Positions 1-8,390 of a stretch of 33,416 nt of DNA are shown here, in pieces. Source of the DNA: Vibrio lentus (GTDB taxonomy: Bacteria > Pseudomonadota > Gammaproteobacteria > Enterobacterales > Vibrionaceae); NCBI RefSeq assembly GCF_002875945.1, contig NZ_MCZK01000050.1, forward strand, positions 1-33,416, given 5' to 3'. The notes under the pieces are model-generated. The model did no database searches and was not told the origin of the DNA. It saw only the letters and a list, made by a program, of their open reading frames with translations. Each line of letters opens with the position of its first letter. Within the stretch, counting starts at the first letter, position 1. The translations under genes and the position numbers were made by a program.

Positions 1-780
1 CTAAGCGGAGAAGAGCCCAAAGGCTTATTAGAAGAAGCAAAGAAACAGCTCCATGATGAAGCGGATTATGCTCGCGAGGCTGACTACGCGACACGTTACT
101 ATCATGCGCTGAAAGAACACGCTCACTTGGTTGTACCTAGGATTCATCCTCAAATGTCTTCAGAATCGGTGCTCGCCATGGACTTTATTGAAGGCGTCTC
201 GATAGAGCAAATAGAAGGTTACGATCAAAGCACTCGTGATTTTGTGATGCGTAGTTTGCTCGAACTCATGTTCAAGGAGTTGTTCGATTTTAAGATGGTG
301 CAAACCGACCCCAACTTCGCCAACTACCTTTACGTTGAAAACACGCGCCAGATTGGGCTGTTAGATTTTGGGGCAACGCGTGAATACAGCGACCGCTTCA
401 GTGATGGCTATCGTTTGGCCTTTACCTCTGTGATTAATCACGATGAACAAGGACTCAATAACGCGTTAGAGCAGATAGGTTTCTTTAGCGAGACGATTCT
501 TCCCGATCAGCGCCAAGCCATTCTTAACTTAGTGACATTGGCGTGTGAGCCGATGTTGGTCGACGAAGAGTATGATTTTAAAGCCAGTGGACTCGCTCAA
601 AAGCTACGCGAAGCCGGAACTATACTCAGCATGGAACAAGAGTATTGGCACACACCGCCTGCCGATGCCCTATTCCTACACCGTAAAATCGGTGGCATGT
701 ATCTGTTAGCCGCTCGCCTTGGTGCAAGGGTGAACATAAGTCGTTTGGTCGCTCCATATCTCATCAGCGATGACACTTGA
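1..780 (+). CDS. ABC1/AarF (UbiB-like) atypical kinase, 3' part
   Basis: The reading frame is open from the first base, so the start lies upstream of the window; 259 residues are visible. The family is the ABC1/AarF/UbiB atypical kinase-like ATPases, which act on isoprenoid quinone biosynthesis or related lipid processes at the membrane. Visible family landmarks are an EADYAREA stretch near residue 20, the catalytic-loop-like sequence MVQTDPNFANYLY near residue 100 (Asp and Asn for catalysis and metal binding) and LLDFGATRE near residue 120 (the DFG motif). The C-terminal half is helical with no membrane segment that I recognise. Internal ATGs exist (for example LAMDF, QMSS), but the upstream codons encode conserved family sequence, so this is a truncation by the window edge and not a short gene. 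It could be UbiB itself or a UbiB-like paralogue; the missing N-terminus prevents a decision. Confidence 0.85.
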   Translation, partial: LSGEEPKGLLEEAKKQLHDEADYAREADYATRYYHALKEHAHLVVPRIHPQMSSESVLAMDFIEGVSIEQIEGYDQSTRDFVMRSLLELMFKELFDFKMVQTDPNFANYLYVENTRQIGLLDFGATREYSDRFSDGYRLAFTSVINHDEQGLNNALEQIGFFSETILPDQRQAILNLVTLACEPMLVDEEYDFKASGLAQKLREAGTILSMEQEYWHTPPADALFLHRKIGGMYLLAARLGARVNISRLVAPYLISDDT

Positions 781-877
781 TTAGTTCATAAATAGTGATG
801 GTTAATGATTAGCAGAGTGATCATTTCGTGCTGCGCAAGAGTACTAACAGTTACGCCAACTAAAATGAGCCAAACCT

Positions 878-1423
878 ATGAAACCTTCACTGCTTTGCTC
901 CACCGCCCTGATTACAAGTCTAACGAGCTCTATCGCTTTTGCAGCCAGTTGCCCTGAGATACTCAGCGGCAAACAACGTTTGTTAAATTCGAACGAAGAG
1001 ATAGAGCTGTGTGAAGAGTTTCAAGGTAAAACCCTTTTGGTCGTGAACACAGCTAGCCAATGTGGCTTCACACCACAATTTGAACAGCTAGAGCAATTGC
1101 ATCAGACCTATAAGGACCAAGGTTTCACGGTTGTTGGCTTTCCAAGTAATGATTTCCGCCAAGACAAAGGAAGCGAAGAGAAATCGGCTAAAGTCTGTTA
1201 TCTCGACTACGGTGTTACCTTCCCTATGATGGCTCGAGCGTCACTATCTGGCAGTAGCGCTAACCCTGTGTTTGCAGAGATACAACAGCAGGCTGGTGTG
1301 ACACCCAAATGGAACTTCTACAAATTCTTGATCAGCAAAGAAGGTAAAGTGGTGGCAACCTTCCCTAGCTCGACATCACCAGTAAGTGCGACACTCAAAA
1401 ATGCAATTGAGCAGCAGTTATGA
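878..1423 (+). CDS. Periplasmic glutathione-peroxidase-like thiol peroxidase
   Basis: 181 residues with a clear Sec signal peptide (cleavage probably after AFA at about residue 22), so the mature protein should be periplasmic. The thioredoxin-fold GPx signature NTASQCGFT places the peroxidatic Cys at residue 62 (Cys, not selenocysteine). WNFYKFLI further on supplies the conserved Trp and Asn of the catalytic tetrad. The usual FPCNQF motif reads FPSNDF, so the tetrad Gln is Asp and the nearby Cys is Ser; another Cys lies in KVCYLDYGVTFP. The likely role is reduction of hydroperoxides using a thiol partner. The stop overlaps the start of the downstream DUF3429 gene (ATGA), indicating a two-gene operon. 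Family is confident; catalytic competence is uncertain because of the substitution. Confidence 0.9.
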   Translation: MKPSLLCSTALITSLTSSIAFAASCPEILSGKQRLLNSNEEIELCEEFQGKTLLVVNTASQCGFTPQFEQLEQLHQTYKDQGFTVVGFPSNDFRQDKGSEEKSAKVCYLDYGVTFPMMARASLSGSSANPVFAEIQQQAGVTPKWNFYKFLISKEGKVVATFPSSTSPVSATLKNAIEQQL

Positions 1424-1887
1424 GATCTGATTACATGGCAACAACTCAAACCCGTAATACCATGGCCAAGCTGGGTTACATGGGGCTAATCCCGTTTCTA
1501 TTTGGCCTACTGCTGTCTCTGACCGACAGCCAATTCCTAGGCCTGAGCGGCGAGACACTCTTCATCACCTACAGCGTGGTCATATTGAGTTTTTTATCGG
1601 GTATTTTGTGGGGAAATGGCATCGAAAATTTCGAAAACCAAACCAGTAACAAGGCTCTGATTCTAAGCAACGTGATTGTGTTAGCCGCATGGCTAGCAAT
1701 GCTACTTGGGGAACAAAAAGAGTTCATCACTACCTTAATTCTTATCATCGGGTATATTGCGGTTTGGCGAGCAGAAAGGTCGATGAGAGAAGAAAACCAA
1801 AGCGAAGGCCCGGATGGCTACTTTGACATGAGAACTCGACTCACTTCTAGCGTGGTATTGATGCATGGTATCGTGATGTTGACCTAG
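1420..1887 (+). CDS. DUF3429 family inner-membrane protein
   Basis: 155 residues and mostly hydrophobic, with about four to five transmembrane helices, beginning with LGYMGLIPFLFGLLLSL. The pattern (GYMGLIPF, FLSGILWG) fits DUF3429, a bacterial membrane family without an assigned function. The ATG at 1420 overlaps the upstream peroxidase stop by four bases, which suggests translational coupling; an alternative ATG at 1435 (MATTQT) would remove five residues. The pairing with a periplasmic peroxidase hints at an oxidative or envelope role, but this is inference from position only. No terminator is obvious before the convergent acetyltransferase gene. Confidence 0.8.
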   Translation: MRSDYMATTQTRNTMAKLGYMGLIPFLFGLLLSLTDSQFLGLSGETLFITYSVVILSFLSGILWGNGIENFENQTSNKALILSNVIVLAAWLAMLLGEQKEFITTLILIIGYIAVWRAERSMREENQSEGPDGYFDMRTRLTSSVVLMHGIVMLT

Positions 1888-1943
1888 CTCTGTTAGCCTT
1901 TAATCAAAGTGTGCGATTTTGAATAAACAGCATTAACAAAACA

Positions 1944-2378
1944 CTAGATGATGAGTTGCATCACCAATCGTGGCTCATCATCACCAAAATAATTCGACTC
2001 TTCTTTGATCGTGACAAAACCCATCGATGCATAAAGCGCACAAGCCAATGCATTATTGGGATCCACAGTCAGCAATATCTTCGATTCTTCTGGTAGTGTC
2101 GCTATCGCCTGCCCTATCAATGAACGACCAATTCCCATCCCACGATAGTGACCATTAACGGCCAGTGACAGAACCCAATACTCTTGTGGCTTGCCTGTCG
2201 GTGTCATCAACACATAACCCGCAACCTGCGAATCTTGTTTCGCCACCAATAAGCCCTTCCCCCAGCAATCAAGTGCCTGACGAAAGAAAAACTGCGGATA
2301 GGCGTGGTCGCCAAACAAAGCATGTTCAAGCTGGTAAATATCAGCCAATTCTTGTTTTTCCGCACAGACAATATTCAT
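1944..2378 (-). CDS. GNAT family N-acetyltransferase
   Basis: 144 residues from the chosen ATG. The acetyl-CoA-binding motif A is visible as YRGMGIGRSLIGQA, preceded by a beta-strand (WVLSLAVNG) and followed by LTVDPNNALACALYASMGF, the typical C-terminal GNAT motif B region (compare RimI). The frame stays open upstream to a TTG at 2417, next to the stop of the preceding gene, but the ATG at 2378 has an AAAGGTC ribosome-binding site at suitable distance and starts the conserved fold (MNIVCAEKQEL), so I prefer it. It follows the phosphotransferase gene on the same strand with 39 bases between. The acceptor substrate cannot be read from the sequence; protein N-terminal or small-molecule acetylation are both possible. 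Confidence 0.85.
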   Translation of the reverse strand: MNIVCAEKQELADIYQLEHALFGDHAYPQFFFRQALDCWGKGLLVAKQDSQVAGYVLMTPTGKPQEYWVLSLAVNGHYRGMGIGRSLIGQAIATLPEESKILLTVDPNNALACALYASMGFVTIKEESNYFGDDEPRLVMQLII

Positions 2379-2417
2379 AGATAGACCTTTATTGATATGA
2401 CTACAACCACCCTTCAA

Positions 2418-3194
2418 CTACAATCTGCCTTCAACTAAAGCCAACCAAGTTGGCAATTGCTCTCTAAACCAATGAATGTATTTCGAAGCTTCAGGGTTGT
2501 TACGCGTGACCAATATATTCGTGACTTCGACTACGATCCAGCTTTTCGCGATGATCAATTGCTTTATTAAATCTTCACGCGGAATCAAGGTGTTATGGCA
2601 AAGGTACTGATCAACAATGCGCTCATAATCTGGCAAAGTTCCCATTCGGGAAACGAGCGGAGCCAAATCTATCGCAGGGCTGCCAAAACCAAAACGCTCC
2701 CAATCAAATAACACCAGCTGACCGTTGTCTCTTCTCCCCCAGTTTCCTTCGTTGGCATCGCCAGAGACCAAGGTTTTATGGTCAAACAAAACATCACTAA
2801 GCTGCTGAATACGCGCCAAACTGTCTTCGGTAACTTGAGGTAGTTTCAGCGAGGCTAATGCAGTCTCGGTTTCATTTATGTGCCAGCAATGCTCTTTGAC
2901 TTTAAAGCTCGGAACATATTGAGACTGGTGAATACGAGAAAGTTGCTGATATACATCAGAGGTGGTTTGAAGTTCGCTCAATTTCAAAGAGTGCGGAATG
3001 TATTCGATATATAAATCATCCCCTTCAACAGCCAACAATTTGGGACTGTGTACACCAGACAACTGCTGTGCTGCATGTTGATAAAAAGAAATCTCTACGC
3101 CACCAGCACCTTGCTTTCGAATACAAGGTTCACCATCAAGCTCTGCCAAGGAAACCCGAGCAGAACCCATTTTAGATAGATCTTTGGTATTCAT
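2418..3194 (-). CDS. Phosphotransferase, aminoglycoside/choline kinase-like fold
   Basis: 258 residues. The Brenner-type catalytic loop is SGDANEGNW (Asp base and Asn metal ligand; the usual His before Gly-Asp is Ser), followed by LVLFDWERFGFGSPAIDLA, the DFD/DxD metal-binding segment and the Asp that orders the fold. These are hallmarks of the APH/choline kinase superfamily. The N-terminal lobe contains an ATP-binding beta sheet (EPCIRKQGAGGVEISFYQ). A GAGGAAG ribosome-binding site precedes the ATG. There is no sign that it is a resistance gene: it sits with a GNAT gene and an exporter in a chromosomal context, so metabolic phosphorylation of a small alcohol or amine is as likely. Substrate unknown. 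Confidence 0.85.
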   Translation of the reverse strand: MNTKDLSKMGSARVSLAELDGEPCIRKQGAGGVEISFYQHAAQQLSGVHSPKLLAVEGDDLYIEYIPHSLKLSELQTTSDVYQQLSRIHQSQYVPSFKVKEHCWHINETETALASLKLPQVTEDSLARIQQLSDVLFDHKTLVSGDANEGNWGRRDNGQLVLFDWERFGFGSPAIDLAPLVSRMGTLPDYERIVDQYLCHNTLIPREDLIKQLIIAKSWIVVEVTNILVTRNNPEASKYIHWFREQLPTWLALVEGRL

Positions 3195-3244
3195 TGAGTG
3201 TCTTCCTCGATTTCATCTATAACAAACCTAGCCAGAACCCAGAA

Positions 3245-3859
3245 CTACTGTCGGCTGATCAGTAGATTTGCGCCAGATAGTGCGAGAAACACAGAGCATG
3301 CTTTGTTGAAACGCTTGGCCATTTGAGGTTTTGAAAACCAATTTCTTAGGTATAAGCCAAACGCCGCGTAGATAGAAATCGCGAGCATTTCTAACACAAG
3401 AAAAGTGCTCCCTAAGATAAAGAATTGCGTGTTTACATTAGCGGTGACATCAACGAATTGAGGTAGGAATGCTGTGAAGATGAGTATCGCTTTTGGGTTA
3501 CCAGCGGCAAGTGCGAACTCTTGTTTAACAAGACCAAACCAATTCTTATTTCGTTCAATGTCCACAACTGGGCTGGCTTGTGAACGCCATAGGTTGAAGG
3601 CAATCCACAATAGATACATTGCACCAAAAAGTTTGATAAGGAAGAACAAGGTTTCAGAAGTATAAAGAACAACAGCCAGACCAGATGCAGCTAACGCGAT
3701 CATGCCAGAAAATGCCGTAATTCGTCCTAATCCCGCGACGAAAGCCGCTTGAAATCCATAACAACGGGCGTTGTTCACTGATAACAAATTGTTTGGGCCC
3801 GGAGTCATATTGAGCGCAAAACAAGCTGGGATAAACAGCAGTAACTTCCAGATTTCCAT
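3245..3859 (-). CDS. LysE/RhtB family amino acid exporter
   Basis: 204 residues and six predicted transmembrane helices, with the family motif NMTPGPNNLLSVNNARCYGF near the N-terminus and AAGNPKAILIFTAFLPQF in the middle; both are diagnostic for LysE/RhtB exporters of amino acids or homoserine lactone-like compounds. Length is typical (about 205). The ATG has an AGGAAG ribosome-binding site. It lies 50 bases upstream of the phosphotransferase gene on the same strand, so exporter, phosphotransferase and acetyltransferase may be cotranscribed. A second member of the family occurs at 13243-13875. Substrate cannot be assigned. Confidence 0.9.
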   Translation of the reverse strand: MEIWKLLLFIPACFALNMTPGPNNLLSVNNARCYGFQAAFVAGLGRITAFSGMIALAASGLAVVLYTSETLFFLIKLFGAMYLLWIAFNLWRSQASPVVDIERNKNWFGLVKQEFALAAGNPKAILIFTAFLPQFVDVTANVNTQFFILGSTFLVLEMLAISIYAAFGLYLRNWFSKPQMAKRFNKACSVFLALSGANLLISRQ

Positions 3860-3989
3860 TAGTGCTTCCTAATTGCAAAATGCCGTAATTATAAAATCGT
3901 TAAACAAGATCTTATCTTTTATAACAGCATTTAATATCTTTTGTCACTGCATTACAAAGAAGTACCAATCCTTTGCTACTTCCTCTCAA

Positions 3990-4307
3990 TTAGTTCTCAG
4001 AGAGCGTTTCATATTCAGGGTCGGATAGATTATCCGCAAAGCCTATTTCACCCACGAAATAAATGGCACTGGCAATGGTTTCCATTGTTTGGTTTGGTTC
4101 GCGCTCCGGCACTTCACCAACCATAGGAACAGCCTGAGGATTGGAGGTGGAATTGCAGACAACGCTAGCACACAGGATATTTTGCTGATCTTGCAAGGAA
4201 ACTTCCGGCGGGTTGAAGTCAGGAGACAAAACCTCCACCGTTGAAAAATCAGAGGAGCTGTATGAGGTCACTGAAAACAAAGAGAAGAGCAACATCCACT
4301 TATTCAT
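3990..4307 (-). CDS. Small exported protein of unknown function
   Basis: 105 residues from the ATG at 4307, which is preceded by GGAAAG at good distance; an in-frame start at 4328 is possible but would put charged residues before the signal sequence. The N-terminus MNKWMLLFSLFSVTSYSSS is a credible Sec signal peptide. The rest is acidic and Pro-rich (EVLSPDFNPPEVS, GEVPEREPNQ), with two Cys four residues apart (LCASVVCNS) that could form a disulfide. There is no recognised domain. It is located upstream of the LysE-family gene on the same strand, 130 bases away. A real but unrecognised gene is my best reading because start, ribosome-binding site and signal peptide agree. Confidence 0.6.
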   Translation of the reverse strand: MNKWMLLFSLFSVTSYSSSDFSTVEVLSPDFNPPEVSLQDQQNILCASVVCNSTSNPQAVPMVGEVPEREPNQTMETIASAIYFVGEIGFADNLSDPEYETLSEN

Positions 4308-4440
4308 ATATCTTTCCATAGTTAGCATTCATTGAATCTATAAATACTATCTAATCAAAAAGATTATGAACAGTGTTTTATTGTTCTATTTGAATATTCA
4401 CTGGCTCCTCGAAGTCCTTCATAGTTCAAATGATCTGCTT

Positions 4441-5877
4441 TTAGCTAACATGTGAGTGCTTACCGAGCGTAAGTTTATCAAGAAGCGTTTGAGGAATAAC
4501 AATGACCGAGTATTTAATAAAGGCCACCAGCGTGATTAGAGCAACACAGATACCTAAAACAAAGTCATGAACATTAGCGAGAGCCAAACCAAGAAATCGG
4601 TCACAGGCGATCGCTACGACAGCGATGCTGACTGCGGTTACCCATTTACTGTGTTGATACGGCAAATATTCCATCGATTGACTGACAAAATATAGAAGCA
4701 ACAATCGTAAGGTATACGTTCCGCAAAGAACGAAGATAACACCCCCCACACCAAATATCGGTGTCACTGTAAAATAACCGATGGCAGCCAAGATGGCGCA
4801 CCCTCCTTGAACCCACATTTGCGACTGACTCGAATCGCCACTGAAACAACCAAGGTTAAGGTAATCACCTGCGTTTTTGATAACACTAATAGCAAGCAAG
4901 GCGACAACAAGAGTCCCTGCATAGTGATAGCTGCTTGGCAAAATTAAAGAGATAAAACCGGGTACCGTTAGAATCATCAAAGCGCCCAAAACAATCGCGA
5001 AGTTCACTCCGACTAAAGCACTATCTGCACACTTTTTACTACCATCCGGCTGTTGAAGCATAGCGACTCGGTTTGGGAACCACCAAAGCGCATAAGGCTG
5101 TAATAGTAAGCCAAGCAGCAATGCAAACTTGCCGCTGACCGCATAAATCGCCAGCTCTTCCACCCCAACAAAGCTCGCCATCACCCAACGGTCTAACCCT
5201 GTGATCATGTACATTGAAGCGCCACCCATCAAAGCAGGCACTCCAAACTTTAAGATCTTGGCTGAGTATTTGAAGCAGCCAAAGGTTCCCATCTCTTGCC
5301 ACTGATAACGCACCAAACAAACCATGAGCAACACGCTAGATACCGCCGCTGAGATCAACACACCATCAATCCCATATCCGGCCTCAAGCAATGCAAAAGT
5401 CATTGTGGCTTGAACACCTGCTTTCAAGACATTGAGCAAGCAAAAACGTTTCGCCAACGCGTTCATTCGCATTAAGGTCAGCGGGATAGAAATCGCTCCG
5501 TCGAGCATAACAGGGATAAGAAGAAGGAGGATTTGGTACGCCTGAAACTCTACCGGCAGCATAAATATCAATAGCGGCATACTGAGAGCAATTAAAGCTC
5601 CTCCAAGCACACACACCAAAACGCTTAACGTAAAGCAGTTCGATACGAGCTTTTTCTTTTCATCACCTTCGGCGACACCCACATAGCGATACATGGCGTC
5701 TACGATACCGAAGCTAAAAAGTATCGTCCCGATATCGGCCAACAACACTATCGCTTCTAAAGAGCCATATTCTGCTAACGTCATTTTGTGGGTAATGTAC
5801 GGGATCATCACCAATGAGATCCCTTTCATCATCACAATGCCAATGGCGTAATAGGCAGACTGTTTTAACGAACCCAT
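4441..5877 (-). CDS. Wzx-like polysaccharide flippase (MOP superfamily)
   Basis: 478 residues with roughly 12-14 transmembrane helices. The start SAYYAIGIVMMKGISLVMIPYITHKMTLAEYGSLEAIVLLADI is the classic N-terminus of the polysaccharide transporter branch of the MOP superfamily, which moves lipid-linked glycan units across the inner membrane. LDRWVMASFVGVEELAIYAVSGKFALLLGLLLQPYALWWFPNR is the second conserved block. The gene starts 15 bases after the GT2 glycosyltransferase stop, with AGGTGA as ribosome-binding site, so the two form an operon with the glycosyltransferase first. There is no polymerase, ligase or chain-length gene nearby, so the full pathway must be encoded elsewhere or the product is a short glycan. 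Confidence 0.88.
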   Translation of the reverse strand: MGSLKQSAYYAIGIVMMKGISLVMIPYITHKMTLAEYGSLEAIVLLADIGTILFSFGIVDAMYRYVGVAEGDEKKKLVSNCFTLSVLVCVLGGALIALSMPLLIFMLPVEFQAYQILLLLIPVMLDGAISIPLTLMRMNALAKRFCLLNVLKAGVQATMTFALLEAGYGIDGVLISAAVSSVLLMVCLVRYQWQEMGTFGCFKYSAKILKFGVPALMGGASMYMITGLDRWVMASFVGVEELAIYAVSGKFALLLGLLLQPYALWWFPNRVAMLQQPDGSKKCADSALVGVNFAIVLGALMILTVPGFISLILPSSYHYAGTLVVALLAISVIKNAGDYLNLGCFSGDSSQSQMWVQGGCAILAAIGYFTVTPIFGVGGVIFVLCGTYTLRLLLLYFVSQSMEYLPYQHSKWVTAVSIAVVAIACDRFLGLALANVHDFVLGICVALITLVAFIKYSVIVIPQTLLDKLTLGKHSHVS

Positions 5878-5892
5878 AGAGTCACCTATTCC

Positions 5893-6819
5893 TTACCAAG
5901 TTGGCGTTAGGAAACTCTTACAGTCTCCAATAAGGTGTCGTAACGTTCGCTTGTGTGGAGCCATCATCAGAGAGCGAAAACTGAAGGCAACCGCCTGTCT
6001 GTCCAGTTGTAAACCTCGATAGTAGTCAGCGTAACCCTCGAGTATTCTCGCCTTTGCGATCTTGAAACTAGAAGATGGTAGGTTCCATCGTTGACTGTTA
6101 TTTTGGTAATGCTGAAGAATGGACTCTATAGATTGTAGGTTTCTCAATTTGAGGCTTTCCGTTTGAGTGACGGAACTGGCTCTCATTAGGTAGCCAACCT
6201 GCACCGAGTTCAACACACCAATCTGGTGATTCTCACTCATTCGAAGCCATAACTCCCAATCTTCCCCATACTTAATATCGGCATCAAAACTGTTGGTTTG
6301 AGAGAACACGTCGGCTTTCACCATGACGGTTGAGGTACCAATAACGTTATTTTCAATAATGAACTCTAATGGGTTTTCGATATTGATAAACATCTCGTCT
6401 TGGTCTTGAAACTGCGACCAATAACCAAAGCAGTCGACAATCACTTGGTAATCTTCAGTGAGGTGCTCGTAGTTAGTGAAGCTCATTGCGAGATCTGGGT
6501 AGCGCTGATGGAACTCAAGTTGTCGTTCGATTTTTTCTGGAAACCAAAAGTCGTCAGCGTCTAAAAAAGCAATGTATTCGCCCGTCGCTTTCTCAATACC
6601 TAGGTTCCTAGCTTGAGGAGCACCGACACCCAATGTTGAGATTTTAACAATACGTTCGTCGTGTATCGTCGCAAGATAAGTCGACGTCCCATCATTACTG
6701 TTATCATCGATAATGATCAGCTCGACGTCTTGATGCGTCTGTTTAAGCACACTACCAATGGCTTTCGGTAGGTAGTCCAAACAGTTGTAGGTAGGAATAA
6801 TGATACTCACTTTAGCCAT
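5893..6819 (-). CDS. GT2 family glycosyltransferase
   Basis: 308 residues. The N-terminal GT-A domain is clear: VSIIIPTYNCLDYLPKAIGSVLKQT, then LIIIDDNSNDGT (nucleotide-sugar Asp), then EYIAFLDADDFWFPEKIE with the DxD-type metal-binding motif near residue 92, and GEDWELWLRMSE, the ED acceptor/base motif. It should transfer a sugar from a nucleotide donor to a lipid-linked or other acceptor on the cytoplasmic face. The C-terminal ~90 residues are helical and without assigned function. It is first in the operon with the flippase and is divergent from the GT4 gene at 7126 across a 306-base gap. Confidence 0.92.
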   Translation of the reverse strand: MAKVSIIIPTYNCLDYLPKAIGSVLKQTHQDVELIIIDDNSNDGTSTYLATIHDERIVKISTLGVGAPQARNLGIEKATGEYIAFLDADDFWFPEKIERQLEFHQRYPDLAMSFTNYEHLTEDYQVIVDCFGYWSQFQDQDEMFINIENPLEFIIENNVIGTSTVMVKADVFSQTNSFDADIKYGEDWELWLRMSENHQIGVLNSVQVGYLMRASSVTQTESLKLRNLQSIESILQHYQNNSQRWNLPSSSFKIAKARILEGYADYYRGLQLDRQAVAFSFRSLMMAPHKRTLRHLIGDCKSFLTPTW

Positions 6820-7125
6820 AATGACGTTCTCACATTTATACGTTATATCGCTAACACTGCATGTTCTGTGCCGAGAGCTTAGGCTTACTGGATTGCTTTC
6901 ATATCAATGAGCTACACACCTATTCGCAAAATGACGACGAGCCGTGAACAACAGAGAAACTCAAAACTCCAATTTGATTACCATTTTGAGAAACCCAGCC
7001 CCACCTTCGCGATAACCACAAGAAAGTCATCCCCTTTCCTCTATAATCCCCCCCGAAAACACTCTTTGATCTTGGTTCGTATTTTGCTTAGTTGATTATA
7101 GTGGCCTTCATCAAGGGAGCAAAAA
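6820..7125. promoter_or_regulatory. Divergent intergenic region of the glycan genes
   Basis: 306 bases between the minus-strand GT2 gene and the plus-strand GT4 gene. A 62-codon open frame at 6907-7095 has no convincing ribosome-binding site and a composition unlike its neighbours, so I do not call it. Close to GT4 there is a plausible -10 (TATAGT at 7097-7102) with only a weak, widely spaced -35-like TTGGTT at 7072-7077, and AAGGGAG serves as ribosome-binding site at the GT4 start. I see no JUMPstart/ops element. Confidence 0.35.
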
Positions 7126-8271
7126 ATGAAAAAAGTAGCATTTATAGCGCCTACTTATCCTGTCCTCAGTGAGACCTTCATTCAAACTGAAGTCGACTCT
7201 GTAAAAGCCTGTGGGCACGACGTCTGCGTGATGACGTTCAAGATAGAGGACAGCGAAAAGTCGTTCGACTATGACATCATAAAAATTGGCAAGGATGTTC
7301 GGGCAGGCAAGATAACCAGCATCAACTGGATCGGCTTTGTAAAAGCGCTTTCGTTTGTTTCAAAGCAAAGTAGCATGCCTAAAAATTCACTTTTCGCTTA
7401 TGGATTTAAGCTGGCGTTACAACTCGCAGAAAAAGACGTTAACCATGTTCATGCGCATTTTTGCCAACACACCACCGCACATGCGATTGTCGCCGCTAAG
7501 CTTCTTAACATTACCTGTTCGTTTGTTGCCCATGGCCATGATGTTTACGAGTTTGCTTACGATATTGAGCACAAGATATCATCAAGTGACTTTGTGGTTG
7601 CGGTCTGCAAAGACATGCTCACCGATTTCAACAACATGGCAAAAGGGAATATCAAGCTCCTTCACTGCGGTGTAAATACTAAACAGTTCCAACTACACCC
7701 AAAAACCGACGCTAAGCAACTTCGCCTCGTTTTTCTTGGCCGATTAGTTGAACAAAAAGGCATTCACCATCTTATTGATGCACTGGCACCGATTGCCCAA
7801 CCTCTCGACATTCATCTCGATATCGTCGGCACTGGCGATTTAGAACCACAATTAAAAGCACAAGTTGAGCAACAAGGTTTAACACGACACGTCACCTTTC
7901 GAGGCGCGAAGCCCCACGAATGGGTGAAAGTGAACCTACCCAATTACGATAGCTTAATCGCACCGTTCTGCTTCTCAGCAACCGGTTGTGTGGACACAGG
8001 TCCATTGGTACTTAAAGAAGCGATGGCCGTTGGAACCCCCGTGATTACCACCAATATCATGGGTTGTAAGGAGATTGTCACTCCAGATACAGGGTTTGTG
8101 GTTAGCGAGAAAAACGTTGAGGAATTAAGAGAAGCGATTGAGCGTTTTGCGCAGTTGAGCTGCAATGACAAAACAGAGATGGGGATGAGGGCAAGAACAA
8201 GAGTGGAAGAGAGTTTTAATTCGTTGAAGCAAGCTCAGCAACTGTCTCACTGGATAGAAAACCCAGCTTAA
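7126..8271 (+). CDS. GT4 family glycosyltransferase
   Basis: 381 residues, GT-B fold. The N-terminal domain opens with VAFIAPTYPVLSETFIQTEV, and HAHFCQHTTAHA followed by CSFVAHGHDVYEFAY is typical of the acceptor domain of colanic-acid-type GT4 enzymes (WcaL/AmsK-like). The donor domain has LRLVFLGRLVEQKGIHHLIDAL and the E-x7-E signature in LVLKEAMAVGTPVITTNIMGCKEIV. It transfers a hexose from a nucleotide sugar with retention, presumably to a lipid-linked glycan in the cytoplasm. It is divergent from the GT2-flippase pair and likely contributes to the same glycan. The ATG is preceded by AAGGGAGC. Confidence 0.92.
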   Translation: MKKVAFIAPTYPVLSETFIQTEVDSVKACGHDVCVMTFKIEDSEKSFDYDIIKIGKDVRAGKITSINWIGFVKALSFVSKQSSMPKNSLFAYGFKLALQLAEKDVNHVHAHFCQHTTAHAIVAAKLLNITCSFVAHGHDVYEFAYDIEHKISSSDFVVAVCKDMLTDFNNMAKGNIKLLHCGVNTKQFQLHPKTDAKQLRLVFLGRLVEQKGIHHLIDALAPIAQPLDIHLDIVGTGDLEPQLKAQVEQQGLTRHVTFRGAKPHEWVKVNLPNYDSLIAPFCFSATGCVDTGPLVLKEAMAVGTPVITTNIMGCKEIVTPDTGFVVSEKNVEELREAIERFAQLSCNDKTEMGMRARTRVEESFNSLKQAQQLSHWIENPA

Positions 8272-8280
8272 TGCCATAAG

Positions 8281-8317
8281 AAATAAGAAATAAGAAATAA
8301 GCCTCATAAAATGAGGC
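8281..8317 (-). terminator. Terminator of the RNase H gene with repeat-built U-rich tail
   Basis: On the minus strand a hairpin with arms GCCTCAT and ATGAGGC (8301-8317, three-base loop) is followed by three exact copies of CTTATTT (8281-8301), which give a U-rich tail. It lies between the convergent GT4 and RNase H genes and fits an intrinsic terminator acting on the minus strand. Confidence 0.55.
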
Positions 8318-8329
8318 AGGAACCAGAAC

Positions 8330-8360
8330 AAGCGTTACATTGATGCACACTGTAACGCTT
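8330..8360. repeat. Perfect 10-bp inverted repeat between convergent genes
   Basis: Arms AAGCGTTACA (8330-8339) and TGTAACGCTT (8351-8360) are separated by 11 bases. No T-tract follows on either strand, so it is not a standard terminator by itself. It may form a stem at the 3' end of either convergent transcript. Confidence 0.5.
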
Positions 8361-8390
8361 CGATAGTCATATTCTAACTATCCATCCTTC

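Noticed and set aside
127..780. Independent 217-residue gene starting at 127
   Set aside because: The frame is open to base 1 and the upstream codons encode conserved ABC1-family sequence, so it is a truncated longer gene.
2418..3194. Aminoglycoside resistance gene
   Set aside because: Only the fold is shared; the motif is SGD in place of HGD and the context is chromosomal metabolism, so resistance is not supported.
6907..7095. 62-codon plus-strand reading frame upstream of the GT4 gene
   Set aside because: No ribosome-binding site, low-complexity basic composition and no recognisable domain; it lies in a divergent promoter region.
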